Of a DNA stretch of 41,807 nucleotides, positions 8,246 through 17,080 are shown one piece after another (positions within the stretch are counted from its first letter, which is position 1; every line of letters starts with the position of its first letter). This DNA is from Candidatus Heimdallarchaeota archaeon (GTDB lineage: Archaea > Asgardarchaeota > Heimdallarchaeia > Heimdallarchaeales > Kariarchaeaceae). Below the pieces are notes generated by a model that saw only the letters and a program-made list of their open reading frames with translations, searched no databases and had not been told where the DNA came from. The stretch lies in assembly GCA_029882335.1 (NCBI GenBank), contig JAOUKW010000004.1:1-41807 (forward strand), in the 5' to 3' direction. Made by a program: the position numbers and the translations under genes.

Positions 8246-9324
8246 CTTTCAATTTCACCTCTGATATAACTTTCAACCCTTTCTTTACCCTCAAAATCGG
8301 GTACTTGCACTGGTGGGTGTTTAAATGCATAGGCGGACATTGAAAGTAATGGACCACTTATTTTTCTATCCTGTGCAATTGCTAACGCTCGAATTACATC
8401 GATCATTACACCTGCTGAATTTGGTGAATCTTGAACAGATAGTTTTAAGTTAACATGAACTGGTTGTTCACCAAAATTGTGCCCTATGGCATGGAGATAA
8501 CAAACTTTTTCATCCATGAGAAAAGGAACATAATCTGAAGGACCTATTCGAGTAGGAACATCATAGGGTAGAACTGATGTAACTGCCTGAGTTTTTGAGA
8601 TTCTCTTGGTTGTTAATCTCCCTTCTTGTTTCATATTCTCAAAATCTGTATTACCACCGACATTTAACTGATAGGTTTCTTTTACATGAATACCCCTATC
8701 TCTCATTAATTGCATTAATACTCTATGAAGAATTGTTGCTCCGAGTTGAGATTTAATATCATCTCCAGCACATGGTATGCCTGCATTTTCAAACTTCTTA
8801 CCCCAAGTTTCATCTGAAACAATAAAAGAGGGAATTCCATTTGCAAAGGCAACACCAGCATCCAAGCATGCTTGTGCATAGAGACTTGTCGCTTTATCAG
8901 AGCCTACTGGAATAAAATTTACTAGGATTTGGGTACCTGTTTCTTTAAGAACTTGGACTAAATCAACAGGTTTGAGTTCATTCTCATCATAACAGAAAAA
9001 GGATTCTTTCATGTGGAGAGCAACACCATCAGAGATTGGTCCTGGTTGGACTATTACTCCTGTTTTTGGGACATCAGAGAATTTAACCGCACAGTTTGGT
9101 TTTTCAAATATTGCATCAGCAACATCTTTTCCAATTTTATTGGTGTTTACATCAAATGCAGCCACAATTTCGATATCACTAATATGATATGGTCCAAATC
9201 TTGTATGCATGAGACCTGGAATTTCAACATCATCGCTAGCATTTTTATAAAATTCTATTCCTTGTAGTATCGATGATGCGCAATTACCAAGTCCTGCAAT
9301 TGCTATCTTGATTTTTCTGTTCAT
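8242..9324 (-). CDS. ino1: myo-Inositol-1-phosphate synthase
   Basis: A 360-residue NAD-dependent enzyme that converts glucose 6-phosphate to inositol 1-phosphate, the headgroup precursor of archaetidylinositol and of compatible solutes. It matches the Mycobacterium tuberculosis Ino1 type throughout: IAGLGNCASSILQG at the NAD site, PGLMHTRFGPYHISDI, GDDIKSQLGATILHR (Lys191), LNVGGNTDF, KRISKTQAVTS, GPSDYVPFL, Lys273 in the DEKVCYLH stretch, QDSPNSAGV, and the C-terminal GPLLSMSAYAFKHPP. All the expected conserved residues are present. It is the first gene of a two-gene unit with the divergent paralogue. The 134 bases upstream (9325-9458) are an AT-rich promoter region with no ORF. Confidence 0.95.
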   Translation of the reverse strand: MNRKIKIAIAGLGNCASSILQGIEFYKNASDDVEIPGLMHTRFGPYHISDIEIVAAFDVNTNKIGKDVADAIFEKPNCAVKFSDVPKTGVIVQPGPISDGVALHMKESFFCYDENELKPVDLVQVLKETGTQILVNFIPVGSDKATSLYAQACLDAGVAFANGIPSFIVSDETWGKKFENAGIPCAGDDIKSQLGATILHRVLMQLMRDRGIHVKETYQLNVGGNTDFENMKQEGRLTTKRISKTQAVTSVLPYDVPTRIGPSDYVPFLMDEKVCYLHAIGHNFGEQPVHVNLKLSVQDSPNSAGVMIDVIRALAIAQDRKISGPLLSMSAYAFKHPPVQVPDFEGKERVESYIRGEIER

Positions 9325-9458
9325 ATTCTCGACAAGTCATTTGTTAGTTTCACATTTAAAATAAGATTGATGTTTAACAGTTAATTTACCAATTATCATT
9401 TATTTTATTTTATTTCATAATTAACTATAAAAATTGTTTTAATCTATCTATAATTTGT

Positions 9459-10160
9459 CTATAACCCTATCCAATTTTCATTGGATAGATCAAAATCTTT
9501 CTGAGTATCAATAGATCGCCAATAACAATTATCATCTTTCATTGCGGCAAATTTTCGTTGTTCTGCTAATTCAATAAAAATTGTTTCCTCCATTTGACCT
9601 TTATCCGGGAATTTATCAAAAATATTTCTCTCAATTATGTCTAATCCTGCATGTATATAAACTGGTAATAATGGTTTTTCCACAAATTTAGTTATTATAT
9701 TATCGCTAACTTCCACGACTCCAAAAGGAGATGGTAATTTTACTAATAACATAGAAGCATATGCTTTCTGTTTAAAATGATTCATTATTAATTTATCAAG
9801 TGAGGAGTTGCATAAAATATCTCCATTGAGTACAAAACATCTGTCACTTTCTAATAACAAACTACTTTCTTTGAAAGCTCCTCCTGATCCTAATTTTGTT
9901 TTCTCCATGTTATATCCAATCTTGACTTGTCCAAAAGGCGTATTTAGGTGATCGCCAAAATATTCTTCAAATTTTTCTCCTAGGTGTCCTGTAGAGATAA
10001 TTACTTTGTTAACTCCCTCTCTCGCCAACCAATTAATTTCCCATTCAACAATTGGTTTATTTTTAATTTTTACCATGCCTTTTGGAATTCTATCTTCTGT
10101 AACACTTCGCAATCTAGTACCTTTTCCACCAGCTAGAATAATTGCTTCAGTGATCTTCAT
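9459..10160 (-). CDS. Sugar- or polyol-phosphate nucleotidyltransferase
   Basis: A 233-residue nucleotidyltransferase that joins an NTP and a sugar or polyol phosphate. Signature AIILAGGKGTRLR lies at residues 6-18, the substrate-activating lysine motif IPKGMVKIKNKPIVEW at about 25-40, the metal-binding Asp in FVLNGDILCN at about 109-118, and FVEKP at about 158-162. It is a single domain without the left-handed helix found in longer relatives. The base specificity cannot be read. The neighbouring inositol-1-phosphate synthases allow the guess of an inositol-1-phosphate cytidylyltransferase, but a mannose- or heptose-phosphate enzyme is as likely. A TATA-like AATAAAAT lies about 20-25 bases before the ATG. 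Confidence 0.88.
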   Translation of the reverse strand: MKITEAIILAGGKGTRLRSVTEDRIPKGMVKIKNKPIVEWEINWLAREGVNKVIISTGHLGEKFEEYFGDHLNTPFGQVKIGYNMEKTKLGSGGAFKESSLLLESDRCFVLNGDILCNSSLDKLIMNHFKQKAYASMLLVKLPSPFGVVEVSDNIITKFVEKPLLPVYIHAGLDIIERNIFDKFPDKGQMEETIFIELAEQRKFAAMKDDNCYWRSIDTQKDFDLSNENWIGL

Positions 10161-10256
10161 ATTTTTTTCATTAATATCATTTTATTTGAGGTTTGTTTTA
10201 TTGAAATTCAAATTACATCTTAAATTTATAAAATTCTATATAGAATAATATCCTTT

Positions 10257-11279
10257 TTATTTATTCAAATATTGACTATATTTGTCAAAATTAATTCTAT
10301 TAGTTAGATCTATTAATCTTGTTTTACTAGGTGAATCTGGCATTTCATCTAATATTTGTAAGGCATGATCTCGTAATTCTATCGTTTTTTCTGCTACCTT
10401 CTGAACAGCTCCAGTTTCAAATAACACATGTTTTATCTTATCAAAACTATAGTTAATGTTTTGGAGATAATATTCATTCAAAATTTTAAGATACTCTTTA
10501 TTATGGGTCTTCATTGCCTCTATGGTAATAAGTGATTGAAATCGATTTGAAATATCAGATTCAATTGGTTTTCCAAGGTCTTTTTCTGAACCGATTATTG
10601 CTAGGACATCATCTCTTAATTGATAACTTGTGCCAAAATATTCTCCAAATTGTGTAAATTTATCTATTAATGTAGTATCTTTAGTCGCTAATAAGGCTCC
10701 ACATTTTGCTGCTGTAACGAATAATGCTGTTGTCTTACGATATAGCACATCAAGGAAAAATTCCTCTGTAATTACTTTATTAGATACTAAATCTTTTGAT
10801 AAAAATAATGCAGATGATAATGCACTACCTACTTTTCCAATTTCTCTTACAATCTTACTATTATCTGTTCTTGTAGCTAGATCAAAAACAAACGCGGAGA
10901 GATTATAACCAGCTGATAAAGCAGCAAAGGTGCCAAATTTAACATGAAATGATGGTTCTCCCCTTCTAATAATATCTTTATCAAATACATCATCTATTAA
11001 GAGGGAAGCATTGTGTGAAATTTCAATAGCAGTACAAATACTCTTTATTTTAGAGGAATCTTCTTCAGAAATATTCTCCCCATTAATTGCACGAAAAACA
11101 TTTAGCGTAATTATTGGTCTTAACTTTTTACCAATCTTGTTTGCAAATATTGGTAAAATCATACTTCGCATAATGGAATTAGAGTATTCTGTATTAATTA
11201 CTTCCTCTAACCATTGTTGTATAAGTTCTAAATCGAATTTAAATATATTTTCAAACTTTGATTTTTGATTTAAATGCAA
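10257..11279 (-). CDS. Isoprenyl (geranylgeranyl/farnesyl) diphosphate synthase
   Basis: A 340-residue trans-prenyltransferase making the isoprenoid chains of archaeal lipids or quinones. It has the GKKLRPIITLNV motif, the first Asp-rich motif LLIDDVFDKDIIRRG (near residues 93-107), and the second Asp-rich motif YQLRDDVLAIIG (about 218-229) followed by KDLGKPIESDI. The fifth position before the first Asp-rich motif is Ala (NASLLIDD), a small residue that in this family allows long chains; product length is a guess. The start is TTG 11279, since the next ATG lies inside the conserved region. A TATA-like CTATAAAT at 11297-11304 lies close upstream, suggesting a leaderless message. Confidence 0.92.
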   Translation of the reverse strand: MHLNQKSKFENIFKFDLELIQQWLEEVINTEYSNSIMRSMILPIFANKIGKKLRPIITLNVFRAINGENISEEDSSKIKSICTAIEISHNASLLIDDVFDKDIIRRGEPSFHVKFGTFAALSAGYNLSAFVFDLATRTDNSKIVREIGKVGSALSSALFLSKDLVSNKVITEEFFLDVLYRKTTALFVTAAKCGALLATKDTTLIDKFTQFGEYFGTSYQLRDDVLAIIGSEKDLGKPIESDISNRFQSLITIEAMKTHNKEYLKILNEYYLQNINYSFDKIKHVLFETGAVQKVAEKTIELRDHALQILDEMPDSPSKTRLIDLTNRINFDKYSQYLNK

Positions 11280-11331
11280 GCTTATATCAAATACTGATTT
11301 ATAGATAATAAATGAAATGATACAAATTAAT

Positions 11332-11339
11332 AAAAAAAA
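11332..11339 (-). terminator. U-tract terminator after nuoN
   Basis: Eight A on the plus strand, hence U8 in the nuoN transcript, 30 bases after its stop codon. It is the likely end of the complex I transcript. Confidence 0.45.
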
Positions 11340-11369
11340 GTTAAATCAAATAATAATTATCAATATTTG

Positions 11370-12776
11370 TTATGGATTCTGAGCTACAATATTTTCTGCA
11401 ATAATTGCTAAGTCTTGGGTGAAAATACCAAATAACAATGTTAAAATGGTTAAAACCACTAATAGAACATTAATCGGAGTAAAACTATTCAATTTTTCCT
11501 TGGATTCTGGTTGATCTACCATAATTCGAATAACCTTTCCATAATAGTAAATACTAATAGCAGATCCAATGATTCCAATTAAAGCAAGCCATTCATACCC
11601 GGCTTCGACTAGCGATAGGAAAAGGAAAAATTTACCATAGAAACCTGCTGCTGGTGGAATCCCCATTAAACTAAAGAAAGCAATTGCAAGAGCACTTGCA
11701 GTAATTGGACTCGTATGAAATAGACCTCTGAAATTATTGATATGGTCACTCTTTGTTGAGGATATTACAACTAGTATTGCCGCAATAGCTGCTCCTTTCA
11801 TGAGGACATGAGCGGTAATATGGAAAAGAATTCCCTTCATTGCTAACTCCTTGGTAAAGGTATTTCCTTCACCATAAGCAACAATACCCATTACAATATA
11901 TCCAGCTTGAGCGATTGTAGAATACGCGATAATTCTTAATAATCTATCTTGTACAACTGCTACAATGTTTCCAACAATTACTGAAAATGTAGCAAGTATT
12001 GCAAATAGATATGTATAAGAATTGTGCCAACTAGACATTCCTACAAAAAATATCTGGAAAACAAATGCAAAAGCCATTTTTTTGGATGAGGCTGAAAGAA
12101 AATTAACAACAGAAACAGATGCACCTGAATATACATCAGCAATCCAGTAATGAAATGGAACTAATCCGATTTTGAATGAACTTCCAACAGTGATTAATAC
12201 CAAGGCTGCAATTGCTAAAGTTTTACTATGGTTGATTATATCTCCACCCATCTGTAAAGTACCAGTTGCACCATAATACATTGCTAATCCGTATATGATA
12301 ATTGCGCTCGATAAAGCACCTAGTAAAAATATTTTTAATCCAGATTCAGCAGAACTTCTATTTTTCTTTTTGAACGCAATCATGGCATATGTTGGAATTG
12401 ATACTAATTCATATCCCAAGTATAATGGAATGAAATTTCTTGATGCTGCAATTAAAATTCCACCTGCATTTGCAAGTAATAATAATGAAAAAAATACACC
12501 AAGATCTAATTCTACAGAATAATCCTTCCAAGCGGAAAATACTACAATTATTGAGGATAACAATCCTACAATGCTAAAGAACACATAGAAATCTCCGAAA
12601 AAGAACATTGATCCTGCATTGGTACCCTTTGTTTGTATTACCATAAGAGAACTAAAGGAAAGTGTCAATACAGAAAGAATTACTGTATAGACTTTTGCTT
12701 TTTCTCTAAAAATTAAATCTACTACAAGTATCAATATTATTCCTAAAAATAATACAGAAACCGGTAGCCAAGTCAT
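11370..12776 (-). CDS. nuoN: NADH-quinone oxidoreductase-like (complex I) subunit N
   Basis: A 468-residue antiporter-like membrane subunit of complex I, about 13-14 helices. The conserved glutamate on helix 5 is in PLYLGYELVSIPTYAMIAF (about 112-130), and the discontinuous-helix region contains YSTIAQAGYIVMGIVAYGEG and FHITAHVLMKGAAI. GIPPAAGFYGKF near 370 is the N-subunit signature. The ATG used here has no ribosome site close by. GGAGG sits over the nuoM stop, 22 bases upstream of the ATG, and is correctly spaced (seven bases) for an in-frame ATA codon that would add the five residues MTSFI. So the N-terminus may be slightly longer than the ATG start allows. Confidence 0.95.
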   Translation of the reverse strand: MTWLPVSVLFLGIILILVVDLIFREKAKVYTVILSVLTLSFSSLMVIQTKGTNAGSMFFFGDFYVFFSIVGLLSSIIVVFSAWKDYSVELDLGVFFSLLLLANAGGILIAASRNFIPLYLGYELVSIPTYAMIAFKKKNRSSAESGLKIFLLGALSSAIIIYGLAMYYGATGTLQMGGDIINHSKTLAIAALVLITVGSSFKIGLVPFHYWIADVYSGASVSVVNFLSASSKKMAFAFVFQIFFVGMSSWHNSYTYLFAILATFSVIVGNIVAVVQDRLLRIIAYSTIAQAGYIVMGIVAYGEGNTFTKELAMKGILFHITAHVLMKGAAIAAILVVISSTKSDHINNFRGLFHTSPITASALAIAFFSLMGIPPAAGFYGKFFLFLSLVEAGYEWLALIGIIGSAISIYYYGKVIRIMVDQPESKEKLNSFTPINVLLVVLTILTLLFGIFTQDLAIIAENIVAQNP

Positions 12777-12803
12777 AATAAATGATGTTATACTTTAACC
12801 CTC

Positions 12804-14375
12804 CTAGTGTGGTAATATAGTTTGAGTCCATGAATCTAATACCATCCAAACTGTGTTTGGAAATAATCCAAGGATTACGGTAAAAATTGCAAGAATAAAT
12901 ACCGGTTGTATTTCCCACCATTTTGCAGGTGTCGAATTTTCTAATTCGTCTGTTTGTTCTAGAAATATTACCTTTTGAATTGCCCATAGATAATATCCAG
13001 CTGTAACAATAATTGATAAAACAGCAAGTACTGGTATTATTACATATGGTAAAAATGGAAATATGAAAAATTTATCATTTGAAGCCATTAATTCTTTATT
13101 CGCAAATAATCCAATGAAGACATTAAATTCTGAAACAAATCCTGCTAGACCGGGTAAACCTGCTGAGGCAAAAGCCATAAATACAAACAAAGCTGCAGTA
13201 AATGGCATTTTATGTGCTAGTCCGCCAACCTTAGACATATCTCTGGTATGAGATTTTGTATTATGTTCAATTATACCTGAGAGTAAAAATAATCCGGGGG
13301 AAATAACTCCATGAGCTATCATCATATACATTGCACCATTTATTCCCCATTCATTATATGCAGCAAGTCCTAGTAGTACAACTCCCATGTGAGAAATTGA
13401 TGAGTAAGCAATCATTCTTTTCAGATCATCTTGTTGTAAAGCTATAAACGCAGGATATACCATTGAGACCATACCAATAAAACCAATTATGATTCTAATT
13501 GTATGTCCTTCTTTGGAATCAAAAAAGTGTTGACCTGATTCATCAACTACATCTGCAAATAACCAAAATGGAATTCGTATCAATCCATAACCACCCATCT
13601 TTAATAATAAACCAGCTAAAATCGCAGAACCTGGCGAGGGTGCTTGTACATGAGCATCTGGTAACCAAGTGTGAACTGGTACTTGTGGGAATTTTGTAAC
13701 AAATCCTATAAATACCAACCAAAATATTAATGCAAGAGTTTTAAAGCTAACTCCATTTAAATTTACCTTCAAATCTACTAATAGAAAAGACATTTGTCCA
13801 GAGTTACGATATGCTTCCAAATATATGTAAAACAAACCGATTAACATCACTAATGATGCAAGGTGAGTAAAAATAAAGAATTTTATTGCTGCGTATTTTC
13901 TATTTGGTCCACCCCAAATATGGATCATAAAGAACATCGGTACTAATACTAATTCCCAAAATATATAGAAAAGGAATAAATCTAGTGCAATAAAAGTGCC
14001 AGTAACTCCAGTTAATAGAACGAGTAATAATGCATAATATGTACCTTGTTGATCCTTAATATAATAACTACTAACAACTGAAACTAGAAAAACAAGTTGG
14101 GTTAACACAAGGAGTGGCATACTTAAACCATCGACACCAACTGAGAAATATATACCCACAGAAGGTACCCATGATTTGGTATAATTATACATGAATGAAC
14201 CATAATTGGTACTTGGATTAGTAAAATCTGCAAACCATAAGATGAAATTATAGATTGTTGTTACTAAAATAGTAAGAGTTGCTAGATATTTAGCAAATTC
14301 AGGTTTCCATCTACCGACAAGGTAGGTAGGAAGTGCTAGTGAAATGGGGATTAATAGTAAATAAAGTAATTCCAT
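12804..14375 (-). CDS. nuoM: NADH-quinone oxidoreductase-like (complex I) subunit M
   Basis: A 523-residue antiporter-like proton-pumping subunit. It contains the helix-5 glutamate in FYIFWELVLVPMFFMIHIWGG, the VTKFPQVPVHTWLPDAHVQAP motif typical of M subunits, the lysine/histidine relay region AYSSISHMGVVLLGLAAYN and GLPGLAGFVSEF. I chose ATG 14375 (MELLYLLLIPIS), which begins in the first helix and has AGGA nine bases upstream; an in-frame TTG at 14408 would add a hydrophilic stretch with no support. A 210-base gap with a U11 tract separates it from nuoL, so nuoMN may have their own promoter. Confidence 0.96.
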   Translation of the reverse strand: MELLYLLLIPISLALPTYLVGRWKPEFAKYLATLTILVTTIYNFILWFADFTNPSTNYGSFMYNYTKSWVPSVGIYFSVGVDGLSMPLLVLTQLVFLVSVVSSYYIKDQQGTYYALLLVLLTGVTGTFIALDLFLFYIFWELVLVPMFFMIHIWGGPNRKYAAIKFFIFTHLASLVMLIGLFYIYLEAYRNSGQMSFLLVDLKVNLNGVSFKTLALIFWLVFIGFVTKFPQVPVHTWLPDAHVQAPSPGSAILAGLLLKMGGYGLIRIPFWLFADVVDESGQHFFDSKEGHTIRIIIGFIGMVSMVYPAFIALQQDDLKRMIAYSSISHMGVVLLGLAAYNEWGINGAMYMMIAHGVISPGLFLLSGIIEHNTKSHTRDMSKVGGLAHKMPFTAALFVFMAFASAGLPGLAGFVSEFNVFIGLFANKELMASNDKFFIFPFLPYVIIPVLAVLSIIVTAGYYLWAIQKVIFLEQTDELENSTPAKWWEIQPVFILAIFTVILGLFPNTVWMVLDSWTQTILPH

Positions 14376-14585
14376 TATATCTTGTCCTATTGATTTTTTT
14401 GTGTACAAGTTGAAAATTCATTTAGGTTTTTTAATTAAATCGTTACGGAAATATACATATCGATTGATTTTTCTAGGGATTTTGGTTATTATTGACAAAA
14501 TAACTATTATATTAGTCTTAAAAAAAAAAATTAATTTTTTGCCGATTATATGCGGGATTTTGTACTTATAAATTATTTTGATTGA
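14376..14585 (-). promoter_or_regulatory. nuoL-nuoM intergenic region with possible second promoter
   Basis: This 210-base gap inside an otherwise tight gene row contains, on the minus strand, the U11 tract just after nuoL, then an imperfect inverted repeat GTTATT...AATAAC near 14484-14505, and an AT-rich TTTAATTAAAAAA near 14427-14440 that could act as a TATA box for nuoM. No ORF is present. Confidence 0.3.
14520..14530 (-). terminator. U11 tract after nuoL
   Basis: Eleven consecutive A on the plus strand give U11 in the nuoHJKL transcript, about 55 bases past the nuoL stop. Such a tract terminates archaeal RNA polymerase at least partly, so nuoMN may be expressed at a different level from nuoHJKL. 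Confidence 0.5.
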
Positions 14586-16733
14586 TTATTTTATTGTAAA
14601 TGTTTGGAAATAGAGAAGTGTCATAATTGAGAGAAGTAAAGCCAAACCAAACATCATCCATCTCGCATATTGTGATGTTTGACCGGTTTGAACTTTTCTG
14701 AGATTGTATCCTAATTCGGAAGTTATATCTCCTAATCCATTTACAACTCCATCAATACCATCTTGATCCAGTTTGTTAGAATAATCTGCAAGTTTGAGAG
14801 ACCCATCTTTTATTACTGTGTTTATGATAAATCCATCGATTACCTCTTCATCAAACCTTCTAAATTTACTGCCTACCCACATACCAGGACCCATCGCAAG
14901 AACATATATCAATTTATCAAAGCCGAATCGATTAGCGATAATATTTTCCAATTTAATGATAAATCCACCTTCTTTGAGTGATATCAAAAATGGGATTTGA
15001 TAGAAATACATCCCAAATGCTAGACTTATACCGAGGATTACTGCAAGAATTGAGGGTATTGTGTCGATGAGTGCAAAAGGAGCTCCATGAATTCCAATAA
15101 GATCACCAAGTCTATACTCAAAATTCCAAAATGACTTATTAATCTTCTCACTTGCCAAACCACCGATGGAACCTACTGCCCACCATACTGATTCAATAAC
15201 AACCGCAATTGCAAGAATTATTAATGCAATTCTCATTCTTATACCAGTCTTATGAGGATGAACATGATCTTTATCATATCTTGGAGTACCAAGAAAAGTC
15301 AGAATAAATAATTTTGATGAGTAAAACGCTGTTATCCCTGCAGTTATTAGAGCAATTGTAAATGCTAATCCAGCTAAAGGAATGTCACTATTTTTTATTG
15401 CAACTAATAATGCATCTTTGGAATAAAATCCATTGGTAATAAATGGAAAGCCGACTAAACCGAGTAAACCAATCAACATAGTCCAATAGGTGTAGGGCAT
15501 GTATTTTTTAAGTCCACCCATATCTTTCATTTCCTGAGAATGGACTGAATGAATTACAGCTCCTGCACATAAAAACAATAATGATTTGAAAGTTGCATGA
15601 GAAACAAGATGATAAAATCCAACATGAATTTGACCAGTTCCCATTGCCATACCAATATAACCTAGTTGGGAAATCGTTGAAAATGCAAGTACTTTTTTAA
15701 TATCTGTTGCAGTAAGTGCGATCAGTGCACCACATAACGCAGTCAATACACCTAACCAAGTGATAAGTGTTGCAGTTAATGCTGCATCTCCTTCTGGAAT
15801 GAATGCTTCATAATGTCCTCCAACTGTTACAAATGTGAAATATATTCTAGAAAGTAAAAATAGACCTGCTTTTACCATTGTTGAAGAGTGGAGTAAGGCT
15901 GATACTGGTGTTGGTCCTTCCATTGCTTCTGGTAACCATCCAAATAATGGTAATTGGGCTGATTTACCGATAGCACCTCCAAAAAGTAATAATCCCGGAA
16001 ACCAAAGTTGATTGATAGAAATTGTTCCATTTGAAATTAAATTGGTTAATTCATGATAATCTAAAGTAGGATGATGTGCTTTTAGAGTAATTTGCCATAT
16101 ATATGCAATACCAACTAAAAATGATACATCTCCAATTTTATTATAGAGAAATGCTTTTTTGGCTGCTGAGGCTGCACTGGCTTTTGGCCAATAATAACCG
16201 ATTAACATATATGAACTAACTCCAAGTAGTTCCCAAAACACAAATGCCATGAATAGATTGGATGCCAATACGAATCCAAACATTGCTCCAGTAAAAAAGT
16301 TTAGTGTTCCGAAAAATCTTGTATAAGCAGTGTCTCCGTGCATGTATTCTGTTGCATAAAAATGAATTACACTTGCAATAAATGCAAGTAAAAACATCAT
16401 AATTACACTTAAAGGATCAAGTGATATTCCCCACTTAAATGTACCATGTGCTGAACTTACAAAAGGTGTGTCTCCAATAACTCTCTGGGTTTTTGCATCA
16501 TATTTATTAAAATACGTAAATATAATAATCGTTGCATTAATTAAAGAGCCCAGTAATCCTGCTACACCAATACTTCCCGTCAATCTCTCGCTGAATTTCG
16601 TCTTATTTCGGATTTCCAATCCTCTGAGAAATAAAAGAAAAATTCCAGTAAGGAAAGGTATTAGAATTACTAATATTGCACTATTTATTAAAAATTTGTC
16701 CTCTATAACTTGTATACCTTCTTCTACAACCAT
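14586..16733 (-). CDS. nuoL: NADH-quinone oxidoreductase-like (complex I) subunit L
   Basis: A 715-residue subunit L, the distal antiporter-like pump, of normal length for bacterial-type NuoL including the long C-terminal part that bears the lateral helix. Visible are the Y-A-TEYM-HGD motif (FYATEYMHGDTAYTRFF), the helix-5 glutamate in MAFVFWELLGVSSYMLIGYYW, GKSAQLPLFGWLPEAMEGPTP and the LLHSSTMVKAGLFLLSR lysine helix, then LAFSTISQLGYIGMAMG and the His of HLVSHATFKSLLF. The ATG has GGAGG seven bases before it, overlapping the nuoK stop. Confidence 0.97.
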   Translation of the reverse strand: MVVEEGIQVIEDKFLINSAILVILIPFLTGIFLLFLRGLEIRNKTKFSERLTGSIGVAGLLGSLINATIIIFTYFNKYDAKTQRVIGDTPFVSSAHGTFKWGISLDPLSVIMMFLLAFIASVIHFYATEYMHGDTAYTRFFGTLNFFTGAMFGFVLASNLFMAFVFWELLGVSSYMLIGYYWPKASAASAAKKAFLYNKIGDVSFLVGIAYIWQITLKAHHPTLDYHELTNLISNGTISINQLWFPGLLLFGGAIGKSAQLPLFGWLPEAMEGPTPVSALLHSSTMVKAGLFLLSRIYFTFVTVGGHYEAFIPEGDAALTATLITWLGVLTALCGALIALTATDIKKVLAFSTISQLGYIGMAMGTGQIHVGFYHLVSHATFKSLLFLCAGAVIHSVHSQEMKDMGGLKKYMPYTYWTMLIGLLGLVGFPFITNGFYSKDALLVAIKNSDIPLAGLAFTIALITAGITAFYSSKLFILTFLGTPRYDKDHVHPHKTGIRMRIALIILAIAVVIESVWWAVGSIGGLASEKINKSFWNFEYRLGDLIGIHGAPFALIDTIPSILAVILGISLAFGMYFYQIPFLISLKEGGFIIKLENIIANRFGFDKLIYVLAMGPGMWVGSKFRRFDEEVIDGFIINTVIKDGSLKLADYSNKLDQDGIDGVVNGLGDITSELGYNLRKVQTGQTSQYARWMMFGLALLLSIMTLLYFQTFTIK

Positions 16734-16735
16734 AA

Positions 16736-17080
16736 TTATACCTCCTGCTCCTTTAAAGTAAATATATTTGTGATCTGTATTTCTCCAAAATTTCGGTAAA
16801 CTGACAGAAAAATTGCTAATCCAATGGCAGCTTCAGCTGCAGCAACTCCTATAATAATAAATACAAATACCCATCCTTCAAAATCACTTGCAGAAAATGA
16901 GTTAGGGAAATCTGCATTATAGAACACTCCGTTAAATGCCATAAATGCTAAATTTGCTGCATTTAGCATAATTTCAACAGAGATTAATATTCTCATCGCG
17001 TTTTTCTGAGTGAGGACCCCAAACAGCCCTCCCACGAACATAACTACACTAAGTGTTAAAAACCATTCAACTGGAATCAT
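16736..17080 (-). CDS. nuoK: NADH-quinone oxidoreductase-like (complex I) subunit K
   Basis: A 114-residue three-helix subunit. The two membrane glutamates required for proton coupling are present: SVEIMLNAANLAFMAF (helix 2) and AAAEAAIGLAIFL (helix 3). An unusual loop of about 15 residues (NGVFYNADFPNSFSASD) joins helices 2 and 3. Its ATG overlaps the nuoJ stop (ATGA) and is preceded by AGGAGGT, so translation is coupled. Confidence 0.96.
   Translation of the reverse strand: MIPVEWFLTLSVVMFVGGLFGVLTQKNAMRILISVEIMLNAANLAFMAFNGVFYNADFPNSFSASDFEGWVFVFIIIGVAAAEAAIGLAIFLSVYRNFGEIQITNIFTLKEQEV

Noticed and set aside
9013..9267. Open frame of 84 codons on the plus strand inside the inositol-phosphate synthase gene
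   Set aside because: It mirrors a strongly conserved gene on the other strand and has no start signals or recognisable product.
12706..12987. 93-codon minus-strand frame across the nuoM/nuoN junction
   Set aside because: It overlaps the well-supported 3' end of nuoM and 5' end of nuoN in another frame.
14763..15000. Two overlapping plus-strand frames opposite the nuoL C-terminal region
   Set aside because: Both are antisense to conserved NuoL sequence and lack start signals.
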